DNA of 54,947 bases from Verrucomicrobiota bacterium. GTDB lineage: Bacteria; Verrucomicrobiota; Verrucomicrobiia; Opitutales; Opitutaceae. The notes below the pieces were generated by a model. That model searched no databases. It was not told where the DNA came from and saw only the letters and a program-made list of their open reading frames with translations. A program made the translations under genes and the position numbers. The first letter of the stretch is position 1. Every line of letters begins with the position of its first letter. The stretch is taken from positions 1 to 54,947 of the forward strand of contig JAFAAS010000004.1 of NCBI GenBank assembly GCA_023426435.1, written 5' to 3'. Positions 16,757 through 25,251 of the stretch are shown piece after piece.

Positions 16757-18169
16757 TCATCCTCCGCTTCCTCCCAACCCGCTCGCTCCCGGCTTCGTCA
16801 TCGACAGCGGCTCCAGCCCCCGATCCAGCGCCGCCGGATCCATCAACTTCCGCTCAAGCACGATCTCGCGCAAGGTCCGCCCGCTCGCCAGCGCCTCCTT
16901 CGCCACCGCCGCCGCCTGGTCGTATCCGATAAACGGATTCAGCGCCGTCACCAGCATCAGCGAACGATCCACCAGTTCGCGACATCTCGCCTCATCCGCT
17001 TCCAACCCGTTCACGCATTTCTCCGTAAACACCCGCGCGCCGTTCGCGAGACAGTGAATCGACTCATGCAGACAGTGCGCGATCAACGGAATCGTCACGT
17101 TCAACTCGAAGTGCCCGTCTCGCCCGCAATTCACCACCGTCTGCGTCAAGCCCTGCGCATACAAACACACCTGCACGAGCATCTCGCTCATCACCGGATT
17201 CACTTTGCCCGGCATGATCGACGATCCCGGCTGCGTCGCCGCCAACCTCAGTTCGCCCAAACCCGCCCGCGGCCCCGAGCCCAGCAGCCGGATGTCATTC
17301 GCGATTTTCGTCAGGCTCGCCGCGATCGTCGCAATCTGCCCCGCCGCTTCCACGCAATCGTCGCGCGCCGCCTGCGCCTCGAAATGATTGCCCGCCTCCT
17401 CAAAGCCGAGCCCCGTCTCCTCATTGAGGATACGACACACGCGCCCGCCGAACTCCGGGTGGCAATTGATCCCCGTGCCCACCGCCGTCCCGCCCACCGC
17501 CAGCTCGCTCAACACCGCGATCGCCTTCCTCGCCCGCCCCGCCGCCTTGCGCGCCTGCGCCGCATACCCCGAAAACTCCTGCCCCAACGTCAACGGCGTC
17601 GCGTCCATCAAATGCGTCCGCCCAATCTTCACGATCGCGGAAAACGCTTCCGCCTTCTTCTCCAGCGCGGTCGCCAGTTCATCCAACGCCGGCGCCAGTT
17701 CCCGCTGCAAAGCCACCGCCACACTCACATGCAGCGCCGTCGGAATGATATCGTTCGACGACTGCCCGAGATTCACGTCGTCGTTCGGATGCAACGGCTT
17801 CTTCGCGCCAATCGGCAAACCCGCGAGCTGGCTCGCGCGGTTCGCGATCACTTCGTTCGCGTTCATGTTCGTCGACGTCCCCGAACCCGTTTGAAACACG
17901 TCGATCGGAAAATGCGCCGTCAGCTTTCCATCCGCAATCTCCCGCGCCCCGCGCTGAATCAACTCGCTCTTCTCCTTCGGCAACAACCCGAGTTCCTCGT
18001 TCGCTCGCGCGCACGCGAGCTTCACCAATCCGAGCCCGCGAATAAACGCCTCCGGCATCGGCCTTCCGCTCACCGGAAAATTCAACACCGCCCGCTGCGT
18101 TGTCGCCCCATATAACGCCTCTTCAGGCACCGCCATTTCTCCCATCGAATCTTTTTCCGTGCGCATCAT
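16757..18169 (-). CDS. fumC: Class II fumarate hydratase
   Basis: 470 residues of the fumarase/aspartase superfamily. TGSGTSTNMNANEVI (about 94-108), GRTHLMDATPLTLGQEFSGY with His186, and the signature GSSIMPGKVNPV (about 315-326) with the catalytic serine loop. GRTH and HPND favour fumarase over aspartate ammonia-lyase, which has GRTQ at the equivalent place. The enzyme is iron-free and oxygen-stable, so it may back up the nearby class I enzyme. Adjacent MM start codons; ATG 18169 or 18166. About 250 bp upstream separates it from the anti-sigma-like gene. Confidence 0.92.
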   Translation of the reverse strand: MMRTEKDSMGEMAVPEEALYGATTQRAVLNFPVSGRPMPEAFIRGLGLVKLACARANEELGLLPKEKSELIQRGAREIADGKLTAHFPIDVFQTGSGTSTNMNANEVIANRASQLAGLPIGAKKPLHPNDDVNLGQSSNDIIPTALHVSVAVALQRELAPALDELATALEKKAEAFSAIVKIGRTHLMDATPLTLGQEFSGYAAQARKAAGRARKAIAVLSELAVGGTAVGTGINCHPEFGGRVCRILNEETGLGFEEAGNHFEAQAARDDCVEAAGQIATIAASLTKIANDIRLLGSGPRAGLGELRLAATQPGSSIMPGKVNPVMSEMLVQVCLYAQGLTQTVVNCGRDGHFELNVTIPLIAHCLHESIHCLANGARVFTEKCVNGLEADEARCRELVDRSLMLVTALNPFIGYDQAAAVAKEALASGRTLREIVLERKLMDPAALDRGLEPLSMTKPGASGLGGSGG

Positions 18170-18364
18170 GACGAATGTTCCAGCAGTTGATTATTCTTGG
18201 CCGTCCACCGAAGGACTCACTCACACCCGCTCCGTCCGTCTCAGCGAAGCAAAATCCTGGCTTCAGCTAAAACGAGCCGCGTGAAAGCCCTTCTTGCACC
18301 AAACGGCTACCGCGGTTCCTCCAGAAAGCAAAACAGCCCGCATCGCCCGCGAGCGGTCCCCCAT

Positions 18365-18393
18365 AAAAAAACCGCGGCCTTTTTGCCGCGGTT
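18365..18393 (-). terminator. Rho-independent terminator for the sigma/membrane-partner operon
   Basis: AACCGCGGC (18370-18378) / GCCGCGGTT (18385-18393), loop CTTTTT on the + strand. Read on the - strand it is followed by a run of T (18365-18371) and lies 25 nt after the stop of the gene at 18418. The remaining intergenic DNA 18170-18364 shows nothing I can assign. Confidence 0.88.
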
Positions 18394-18417
18394 AAAAAGC
18401 TCCTCTACGTTGCTCGC

Positions 18418-19230
18418 TCAGAACTTGAACGCCACCCGATCGCCCTGCACGCCGACACGGCTGATCGAATCGTAAAGCCGCTCTTCCGTCAGACGCCGCG
18501 CCACGCGCTGGCTGTTGCCCACCGCGACTTCGTTCGACGTCGCCACCGCCGGCAACGCCGTCGCCAGCAACCGCGAACGGCGCATCTCTCCCGGCGCACC
18601 GATCTGGGTGAGCGGATCTCGCACCGGCTCGCGCATCTCAGCACGCCGGCTCACCGCGCCAAACGCCTCATCCAGCAACTGCGGATTATCCGCCTGCACC
18701 GCCGCAAGATTCGCCGCGATATAAAGCGCCGACGGCGACGGCTCAGCTTCGATCGCTCTCGGCGCCTCCTCTGCGATCACGACGTGCGACATCTGCCCCG
18801 TCGGCGCAGGCGTCAAAGCCACATCCGCCGGAGCTTCCACTTCCATCGCCGCGACCGTCGTCGAAGCCGGCGCGGGCAACGCACTGCGAACCGGCTTTTC
18901 CACCAACATCGGCGCCGGAAGCTGCGAACGCTGGATCGGCACCGACACTTCATCCGCCGAACCCGCCCGCGAATCGAACGCCCGATACTCCCCCACCGTC
19001 ACAAAGGTCAAAGCCATGATCGCCGCCGCCCCGATCGGCAGCTGATAACGCGAAACCCGCGCACCCACCCGGATAAACGGCGCCCACCACGGACGCGGCT
19101 CGACGATCGCCGCAAGCTGCTTCGCGCGCATCTCGCGCTCGAATTCCGCCCAGAATTCCTCCGCGGGACGCTCCGCGCGCTTCACCTTCAGCAGATCTTC
19201 AACCGTGACCGGACGTTTTCGGGAGCTCAT
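18418..19230 (-). CDS. Single-pass membrane protein, putative anti-sigma partner of the adjacent ECF sigma factor
   Basis: 270 residues from ATG 19230, which overlaps the sigma-factor stop codon (ATGA). An N-terminal cytoplasmic stretch of about 65 residues (VTVEDLLKVKRAERPAEEFW and following helices) is followed by one transmembrane segment (LPIGAAAIMALTFVTVG) and a long Pro/Ala-rich, low-complexity exported part. There is no HxxxCxxC zinc motif, so it is not a ZAS-type anti-sigma factor. The anti-sigma role is inferred from the overlap and topology only. Terminated at 18365-18393. Confidence 0.6.
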   Translation of the reverse strand: MSSRKRPVTVEDLLKVKRAERPAEEFWAEFEREMRAKQLAAIVEPRPWWAPFIRVGARVSRYQLPIGAAAIMALTFVTVGEYRAFDSRAGSADEVSVPIQRSQLPAPMLVEKPVRSALPAPASTTVAAMEVEAPADVALTPAPTGQMSHVVIAEEAPRAIEAEPSPSALYIAANLAAVQADNPQLLDEAFGAVSRRAEMREPVRDPLTQIGAPGEMRRSRLLATALPAVATSNEVAVGNSQRVARRLTEERLYDSISRVGVQGDRVAFKF

Positions 19231-19862
19231 CGACGGATATAGGGCTGCAGTTCGGATTGAAGGAGCTGCTTCGCATAGTGCAGCCGGGATCGGACCGTTC
19301 CGACCGAACACTCCATGACCTCGGCTATTTCTTGATGACTCAGGCCATCTATTTCGAAGAGCGTGATCACGGTTCTGTGCTTGATAGACAATTTCTGCAT
19401 GGCCTCGTTCAATTTTTCCTGAAGCTCCCGTGCGAAGGTTTCCCGGTCCGCCCCGGTCGCATCCGTGAGAGCGGCAATCACTTCCGCGGAGACTCGATCC
19501 TCCGGATCCATTTTCTCGAAGCTAAAAAACGTCCGCAACCGATGCTTCCGCAGATGCGTGAGCGTCGAATTCACCGCAATCCGATAAAGCCAGGTGAAGA
19601 AAGAGGACTGCCCCTGAAAGCGGTTGATCGACTGAAACGCCTTGATCAACGCGTCCTGCGTCAGATCCGCCGCATCCTCCCGGTTGGACGTCAGGTGATA
19701 CACCACCCCGAAAACCCGCTCGCGATACTTCAACACGAGCTCGTCGAACGCCGCCACGTCCCCTTCCTGCACGCGACGCACGATCGCCATATCCGCATCA
19801 GCCTCGGTCTGCCGATCCGGAGAAGCGACAAGCGTCTTCTCTGCGATCTTGGCCGCGTCCAT
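19227..19862 (-). CDS. ECF (RpoE-like) RNA polymerase sigma factor
   Basis: 211 residues. Region 2: FDELVLKYRERVFGVVYHLT, DLTQDALIKAFQSINRF and FFTWLYRIAVNSTL (-10 recognition). Region 4: LNEAMQKLSIKHRTVITLFE then LSHQEIAEVMECSVGTVRSR, the helix-turn-helix that contacts the -35. The N-terminal 25 residues are an unusual polar extension. Two-gene operon with the membrane protein downstream; signal and regulon unknown. Confidence 0.92.
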   Translation of the reverse strand: MDAAKIAEKTLVASPDRQTEADADMAIVRRVQEGDVAAFDELVLKYRERVFGVVYHLTSNREDAADLTQDALIKAFQSINRFQGQSSFFTWLYRIAVNSTLTHLRKHRLRTFFSFEKMDPEDRVSAEVIAALTDATGADRETFARELQEKLNEAMQKLSIKHRTVITLFEIDGLSHQEIAEVMECSVGTVRSRLHYAKQLLQSELQPYIRR

Positions 19863-19974
19863 AGCGCGCCGAACAAAGCCATCCCACCCGCCCGGCGCAA
19901 ATCGAAAAACGCCCCGGCACGTTCCACTCCATGCCGTTTACAAATTTATGAGCGGCGCAGCGCGCTCCCGCGAA

Positions 19975-21000
19975 TCAACCCGTCCTCAACGCCCCGACTT
20001 GCGCCCGCAACACATCGCAAAGCCCCAACAACAACGGCGTCGGCGCCTCACCCGGCCACTCCTGCAACGCCGCCGTCGCGGCCCCGATTTCCGCCTGCAC
20101 CGCTTCGTTGACCGCCGCAAACACGTCCAATTCGCCCATCTGGCGCAAACAACGCGCAAGATCCGGCGCGCGCTCTCCTTTCAGCTCGCTTTCCAACACG
20201 TGCCGCTCCGCCGCCCCCAATCGCTCGCGCAACACCAGCAGCGGCAACGTCAGCTTCCCGCTCGCCAGATCCGTCCCGAGCGTCTTCCCAATCCGGCGCT
20301 CCTCCCCAAAGAAATCCGCCAGGTCATCAAAAATCTGATACGCGATGCCGAGATGCCGGCCAAACCGCGCCGCCGCCTCGACGTATCCCGCATTCGCTCC
20401 CGATAGCTTCGCTCCGAGATAACACGAAACCCGGAAAAGCTCCGCCGTCTTCAAATCGATGATCCGCTGATAATCCGCCAAAGTGATGTTCGTCGTCCCG
20501 CGTCGCATCGTCTGCACGATCTCGCCCGCACACACCCGCCGCATCGACTCCGACACCGCCGCGCACACTTCCGTCGTCGGAAACTGCGTCGCGAGTTTCA
20601 CCGCCTGCGCAAACAACGCATCGCCCAACAACACCGCCGGCGTCGCCCCATACTCGCGCGCCGCCGTGCGACGACTCCGCCGCACGTCCGCACCGTCCAT
20701 GATGTCGTCGTGCACCAACGTCGCCAGATGCACCATCTCCACGACAGCCGCCACCCGCACCGTCTCCGGCATCACCACGTCCGCCCCCCGCCATCCGCTC
20801 AAAAACACCAGCGACGGACGAATCCGTTTCCCGCTCGTATCGATGCAATAATCCGCCATCGCCCGGATCTCCGGCTCGAACGCCGCGATCTGCTCGCGCA
20901 GCTCTCGATCGAGTGCCTCCATATGACGCCCCAGCAGCGCAAAAACCTGCCCAAACGTGGGCACTGTCCCGGGTGTGGTTTCGACCGAACGTCCGCTCAT
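19975..21000 (-). CDS. ispB: Polyprenyl diphosphate synthase (long-chain trans-prenyltransferase)
   Basis: 341 residues of the trans-isoprenyl synthase family. The first Asp-rich motif is LVHDDIMDGADVRR (Asp98, Asp99, Asp102) and the second QIFDDLADFFG (Asp225, Asp226, Asp229), with SGKRIRP near the N-terminus binding isopentenyl diphosphate. Small residues before the first motif (HLATLVH) favour a long-chain product, as for quinone side chains. Membrane-peripheral enzyme supplying menaquinone or ubiquinone synthesis. Single gene; a 124-bp repeat lies 70 nt upstream. Confidence 0.9.
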   Translation of the reverse strand: MSGRSVETTPGTVPTFGQVFALLGRHMEALDRELREQIAAFEPEIRAMADYCIDTSGKRIRPSLVFLSGWRGADVVMPETVRVAAVVEMVHLATLVHDDIMDGADVRRSRRTAAREYGATPAVLLGDALFAQAVKLATQFPTTEVCAAVSESMRRVCAGEIVQTMRRGTTNITLADYQRIIDLKTAELFRVSCYLGAKLSGANAGYVEAAARFGRHLGIAYQIFDDLADFFGEERRIGKTLGTDLASGKLTLPLLVLRERLGAAERHVLESELKGERAPDLARCLRQMGELDVFAAVNEAVQAEIGAATAALQEWPGEAPTPLLLGLCDVLRAQVGALRTG

Positions 21001-21069
21001 GGCGGGCTCAACCTACAAGCCCCCACCCAAATGGCTAATCAATACTGCCTGTCCGCCGCGCCGCGACGA

Positions 21070-21193
21070 AAAGCTCCAAACACCAAGATCCAAGCTCCAG
21101 AGAAACATCTATCACCCAAAACCCGACGCCCCCAAAACTTCATTCTTGTGTTTTGATTCCCCTCTCGAGCTTGGATCTTGGTCCTTGGAGCTT
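21070..21193. repeat. Long-hairpin dispersed element, copy 2
   Basis: Left arm 21070-21102 (AAAGCTCCAAACACCAAGAT and following) and right arm 21162-21193 (ending TTGGTCCTTGGAGCTT) form an inverted repeat of about 32 bp. The centre has the same CCCAAAAC...GTGTTTTGATTC pattern as copy 1 at 3655-3785. It occupies most of the 270-bp divergent gap between ispB and the CPBP gene. Confidence 0.85.
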
Positions 21194-21270
21194 CGCGCGG
21201 CACCGCCGCGCGTCGCGCGCCCACGGTTGCAATCCGCGCTCTCGCATCGAAACTCCGCGCTTCCAGCCCC

Positions 21271-21882
21271 ATGAGCGATAATCCCCTCCTTCTCGTCATC
21301 GTCGGCGCCGGCGCCCTCTACCTCGGCAAACTCTGGCTCGACGACCTCCGCGCCCGCCGCGTCGGCCGGCCCAACCCGCGAGCGCTTCCCGGCGCCACAC
21401 CCGCGCCCAAGGTCGCCAACGTCATCGCCGTCCTCGGCGCCCTGTTCCTCCTCGCCATCGAAACATTCGGCGAACACGCGCTCGGCATCTCCGCCGAGCA
21501 ATCGACGATCACCTGGCTCTTCGCCGCCTACACGCTCGTCGCGCCCATCATCGAGGAACTCGTCTTTCGCGGTTTTCTCGTGATCGAACATCGCGGCGCC
21601 GCCGCGCGCTGGGCCGGCATCCTCGTCGCCTCCGCCGCCTTCGCCCTCATCCACGCGCATCTCTTCGATTGGGGCGACGATGGTTTCGCCCTCACCCTCA
21701 CCGCCAAGGGCTTCTTCACCACCGGCATTCTCTTCGCGACGTCCGTCTGGCTCTACTACACCCGCTTTGCTTCCTGGAATCCGGGACGCTCCCTCCTGCC
21801 CTGCATCGTCGCTCACGCCGCCAAAAACGCCGGCGTGATCGTCATCAAAGCCTCGAGCGGTTTTATCGTCGGCGCGTGGTAA
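21271..21882 (+). CDS. CPBP-family intramembrane glutamic endopeptidase
   Basis: 203 residues with several hydrophobic segments. The CPBP/Abi motifs are EELVFRG (Glu95, Glu96, Arg100), FALIHAH with a catalytic His, and a third conserved His in CIVAHAAKNAG. Relatives process prenylated proteins or act in bacteriocin immunity; the substrate here is unknown. ATG 21271 is used because the in-frame extension to 21178 is repeat-derived. The gene converges with the secretin gene, with only 33 nt between the stop codons. Confidence 0.85.
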   Translation: MSDNPLLLVIVGAGALYLGKLWLDDLRARRVGRPNPRALPGATPAPKVANVIAVLGALFLLAIETFGEHALGISAEQSTITWLFAAYTLVAPIIEELVFRGFLVIEHRGAAARWAGILVASAAFALIHAHLFDWGDDGFALTLTAKGFFTTGILFATSVWLYYTRFASWNPGRSLLPCIVAHAAKNAGVIVIKASSGFIVGAW

Positions 21883-21915
21883 ACCCGCCGACGAAAGGTC
21901 GCCTCCCCAAGCCGC

Positions 21916-23535
21916 TTACCGGCGGCTCTGCAACTTGGCTTCCTCCACCGACTCGGCCGTGGGCAAAACCACTTCGCCCTCAATATGACCGGGCAGGTCT
22001 TCCTGCCTGAGATCGAGGGCGCGAATGTGCTGATTCGTCAGCACCCGCAAGGCCGGCGCATTGTAATTCCCCGGCGAACCTTCGGTCGCCGACTCGGGCA
22101 ATGATCCATCCGGCGTCACAATCCTCGCCGTGATAAAGGTCAGCAGCGTTCTCTCTTCGATGAGATTGTCCGTGCGCCGGAACAAGACGCCAAGCCCCGG
22201 TATGTCGCCCAGCAAAGGCGTCTTCGTCGCCGCCCGCTTCTGCTCGGTTTTCACAAGGCCGCCCAGCGCGAGCGTGTAGCCATTTTTGAGCACCACGTTC
22301 GTCGTGCTCGAACGACTGTTGACCCGCGGGATGGAAATCGAAACTCCGCTCGCGCTATAAACATCGTTCTGCCCCAGCGACGACACCTCGGGCGTGACCT
22401 GCATCTGAATCAAGCTCTCCACAATGCGCCCCTGCGCATCGCGGCTGTCGATGATCGACGGCGTGACCGTCAGTCCCGTTTTCACTTCCAGTTCCTTGAT
22501 CTCCGGCGGAGAAGGAACCGCGTTCTGCGCCTGCGGCACCGGAACGAAATACCGGATGGTCGTCTTTTCGAAGATCTCCGCTTTCCGATTCTGCTGCGTG
22601 ACGATCAGCGGATTCGTCACCAGCTTGATCCGATCGTCGCGCTGCAACGCAGCCAGTGCCGCCACGAAATCCTGCTGATCGTAAATCACACTGGTGAAGG
22701 GCGTGCCGTTGATCGGCACATTCGAGTTGTTGAAAATCCGAAGCGTGCCGCCATTCACGCCCGCAATCCGATCCAGCCGGACGCCGAGTTCTTGCGCGTC
22801 GGTTTCCGTGACATCGTAAAACTTCGTCTCGATCAAAACCTGGCGCGTATTCGTCGCCGCATTCGCTTTCGACAACACCGAAAGCGCCGCCTGCACCTCC
22901 ATGATCTTCTCCGGCGTGTCCGTGACCTGCAGCGAACTCGCGCCCGGAAGCGCCAGCACCCGGCCGCCGCCATAAGGCTTTCCGTCCTGCCCCACCAATG
23001 GCTGCGTGACGATCGAATCCGCCGCCTGTTTCGCTTCCGCCAGACTTCCCGAAGTCACCGGAATGATGATGGTTTCCTGCTCCGTCTTCATCTGCTCCAG
23101 CGACACCACCGAAATGATGTTCTCCCGCTCCCGGAACGTGTAACCGACCGGATTCAAAACCTCCTGAAAAATCTGCCGCCAGGTCACATCCCGCAACTTG
23201 ATCGAGGCCCGGCCTTGCAAGCTTTCCGGCAAAACCAGATTCAGCTCAAAAAGATCGGCCACATTGCGGAGGATGTTACGAATATCCTCCTCCGGAAAAT
23301 CGACCGACAACCGGTCGCTCGCCGCACTGGCATCCCGCTCCATCATCGCCGCTCGTCCCGCATCGTCCTTGATGACGACTTCAGAGCTCATCGGCGGAGC
23401 ATCCGACGCCACAGGTTCAGCCGGCGCAGCCGCGCCCGCCGGAGCGCTCTCGAGCTGCGGCTCCTCCTGACCCCAAACGAGAGGAACGAGTGCAGCCAGG
23501 GTGAAGACGGCCAGTTGAAGCGGGCGTGTGCTCAT
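21916..23535 (-). CDS. Secretin (PilQ/GspD-type outer-membrane channel)
   Basis: 539 residues. Signal peptide MSTRPLQLAVFTLAALVPLV...GQ, then an acidic/Ala-rich linker, a secretin-associated STN-like domain (SVDFPEEDIRNILRNVADLF), an N-domain with VTDTPEKIMEVQAAL, and the C-terminal beta-barrel gate with LALGGLVKTEQKRAATKTPLLGDIPGLG-type signature (conserved V/L-P-L-L-G-D-I-P-G-L-G). It forms the outer-membrane ring for a type IV pilus or type II secretion system. Shorter than typical PilQ (about 700) and lacks an obvious AMIN domain. Last gene of the pilM-N-O-P-like operon, 2 nt after the preceding stop codon. Confidence 0.88.
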   Translation of the reverse strand: MSTRPLQLAVFTLAALVPLVWGQEEPQLESAPAGAAAPAEPVASDAPPMSSEVVIKDDAGRAAMMERDASAASDRLSVDFPEEDIRNILRNVADLFELNLVLPESLQGRASIKLRDVTWRQIFQEVLNPVGYTFRERENIISVVSLEQMKTEQETIIIPVTSGSLAEAKQAADSIVTQPLVGQDGKPYGGGRVLALPGASSLQVTDTPEKIMEVQAALSVLSKANAATNTRQVLIETKFYDVTETDAQELGVRLDRIAGVNGGTLRIFNNSNVPINGTPFTSVIYDQQDFVAALAALQRDDRIKLVTNPLIVTQQNRKAEIFEKTTIRYFVPVPQAQNAVPSPPEIKELEVKTGLTVTPSIIDSRDAQGRIVESLIQMQVTPEVSSLGQNDVYSASGVSISIPRVNSRSSTTNVVLKNGYTLALGGLVKTEQKRAATKTPLLGDIPGLGVLFRRTDNLIEERTLLTFITARIVTPDGSLPESATEGSPGNYNAPALRVLTNQHIRALDLRQEDLPGHIEGEVVLPTAESVEEAKLQSRR

Positions 23536-23537
23536 GT

Positions 23538-24065
23538 TTACTTTCCAGGTTGGATTCGCCGAGTGATCTGTTCGCGCTCGTGGCGCAGGGTGAAAGTGAC
23601 GCGGTCAATCGCCACCAGCTCGAGGGTGTAGTCCTGCCCTTCGAACGTAACGGTAAGGAGATCGCCCACGCGCAGCCGTTTCTGGCCGAAAATCAGATAA
23701 GGCTCTCCACCCAACTGCAGCGTTCCAGACGGCGAAATGCGCTCCGCGATTCGCTCGAGCACGCTCGTCTGCTGCACCGGCGCCTTCCCTTGCGCCGCGG
23801 CCGCCGCCGCTGCCGCCGCGCGCGCAGCTTCAATAGCGCGCAACTCCTCCGGATCAGGCTGACCAAACGCCACCGGGTTAAACGGCTGCACCAAATCCGG
23901 CGCCAGCGGAGCCAGCACCGGCACTTCCGCAAACCGCGTTGCCATCTCCAAAATCGCCGTCCGGCGCGGCGCAGGCGGAATATCCGCCGCCGCGGCAAAC
24001 GCATTCGCCGCCGCGCAGGCAACCACGAGCGATCCAATCAACAATGAAGAGCGCGACGATCTCAT
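23538..24065 (-). CDS. Exported PilP-like pilus-assembly protein
   Basis: 175 residues from ATG 24065, overlapping the upstream gene as ATGA. A signal segment (SLLIGSLVVACAAANAFA) leads into a Pro/Ala-rich linker and a small C-terminal beta domain containing GTLQLGGEPYLIFGQKRLRV and VTFEGQDYTLELVAIDRVTF. By position between PilO-like and secretin genes it is the PilP equivalent that would bridge inner-membrane and secretin rings, but there is no lipobox and I see no direct sequence hallmark of PilP. An in-frame start at 24212 would read through the upstream gene and is unlikely. Confidence 0.65.
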   Translation of the reverse strand: MRSSRSSLLIGSLVVACAAANAFAAAADIPPAPRRTAILEMATRFAEVPVLAPLAPDLVQPFNPVAFGQPDPEELRAIEAARAAAAAAAAAQGKAPVQQTSVLERIAERISPSGTLQLGGEPYLIFGQKRLRVGDLLTVTFEGQDYTLELVAIDRVTFTLRHEREQITRRIQPGK

Positions 24066-24634
24066 GGCTGGGCGTGACCAAGCAGTTCGATATTGAGCGA
24101 GAGCTTCACCGGTCCCGCGCGATCCGGGCTGATCGGCTCGATCGACGCCGAAAGCACCCGGCAAAAATGCGCTCCATTCTCCAGCCGCCGCAAGTAGTGC
24201 AGCGCCGCCCAATAGTCCCCGCGAAACGACACGCTGAAATTCACCGCCGAAAAAGCCGCCTTGGTTCCGCGCGGCACCGTGCGATTCGCCGCCGCAGAGT
24301 TCTGCTTGATGTCGATCAGGTCGACACCGGTCTCCGACTCGAGGCGGTAGAAATACTGCAGGTTCTTCGCGAGCTCGCTCGAACGCACGAGCCGTTCGTC
24401 CATCTTCGCCCGCGCCGCGGCGATTTCAGCCACCTGCTCGCGGAGATTCGCCGCGTTTACGACGTTCTCCGCGATTCGCGTGCCCTCCGTCGTCCGCTGC
24501 TCGAGCAGCGTCGTCGCTTCAGTCACCGCACCACTCAGATAATAAACACCGACCGCACCAAAAAGCGTCACCGCGAGGCAGATCGCGATCGCCGGATGCT
24601 TCTTCACCCACGCAGAAAGATCGGCCGTCGTCAT
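24062..24634 (-). CDS. PilO/GspM-like inner-membrane pilus-assembly protein
   Basis: 190 residues: a short cytoplasmic N-terminus, one transmembrane helix (AIAICLAVTLFGAVGVYYL), a coiled-coil (EQRTTEGTRIAENVVNAANL and onwards to KMDERLVRS) and a C-terminal ferredoxin-like domain (FSAVNFSVSFRGDYWAALHY, then RVLSASIEPIS). This architecture and the FxGxYxxLxxFL-like block fit PilO. It overlaps both neighbours by 4 nt. Confidence 0.72.
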   Translation of the reverse strand: MTTADLSAWVKKHPAIAICLAVTLFGAVGVYYLSGAVTEATTLLEQRTTEGTRIAENVVNAANLREQVAEIAAARAKMDERLVRSSELAKNLQYFYRLESETGVDLIDIKQNSAAANRTVPRGTKAAFSAVNFSVSFRGDYWAALHYLRRLENGAHFCRVLSASIEPISPDRAGPVKLSLNIELLGHAQP

Positions 24635-25251
24635 TTCTTGGGCTCCTTCACCTTCATCGTGATCTCCACCACCATCCGCCCGGTCTGCGGATTGCGCGTC
24701 AGACTCACCAACTTGATCTCATCAAAACGGTCCGTGAAAAATCGGTCCTGCTGCAACAACTCCAAATACGCCGACGCCGCTCCACTCGCCTGATCCGCCG
24801 AGCCGCGCACCGATCCCCGCAGGGTAAACAGCGCCTCCCGCAAATCGACCCGATCCAGCGCCAGATACGCCGGCAGCGTCTCCGCCAAACGCAACAGAAT
24901 CTCCGACGGCACCGGCCGCGACTTCAGGAATGCGTTCACTTCCTCCACCGGTCTCGCATCCGCCTGAAACTTCCGGTAAAGACCGATCGCCTGCTCGCTC
25001 GTCCGACGCTGCCGCTCGATGTCTTCCTCCCAGCGCCCAATCTGCTGGCGCAAATCCCGCAGCTGATACGCCGTCACCGACAACCAGAGCAGCATCGACA
25101 CCGCCGCGAGGATCGCCGCGCCATTCACGAAAAACGCCGTGCGAACAATCTTCGTATCCGGCAGCCGCTCCGGGTTGCGCAGATCCGGGTGCCACGCCGG
25201 CATCGATAACGACGCCTGCGCCTTATTTCTTTTTTTCAGTAGCGGCAGCAT
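24631..25251 (-). CDS. PilN-like inner-membrane pilus-assembly protein
   Basis: 206 residues: a cytoplasmic basic N-terminus with a NPERLPDTK stretch (PilN uses a similar N-terminal segment to dock on PilM), a transmembrane segment (FVNGAAILAAVSMLLWLSVT), a coiled-coil (LRQQIGRWEEDIERQRR) and a C-terminal alpha/beta domain with LRGSVRGSADQASGAAS. The start overlaps the PilM-like gene by 29 nt, a strong sign of translational coupling. Confidence 0.7.
   Translation of the reverse strand: MLPLLKKRNKAQASLSMPAWHPDLRNPERLPDTKIVRTAFFVNGAAILAAVSMLLWLSVTAYQLRDLRQQIGRWEEDIERQRRTSEQAIGLYRKFQADARPVEEVNAFLKSRPVPSEILLRLAETLPAYLALDRVDLREALFTLRGSVRGSADQASGAASAYLELLQQDRFFTDRFDEIKLVSLTRNPQTGRMVVEITMKVKEPKK

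Noticed and set aside
16757..18169. Aspartate ammonia-lyase instead of fumarase
   Set aside because: The GRTHLMDATPL and GTGINCHPEF blocks have the fumarase pattern; aspartases have GRTQ at the first position.
21910..21927. Terminator between the convergent CPBP and secretin genes
   Set aside because: AGCCGC/GCGGCT stem exists at the secretin stop codon, but no T-run follows on either strand and the stem is only 6 bp.
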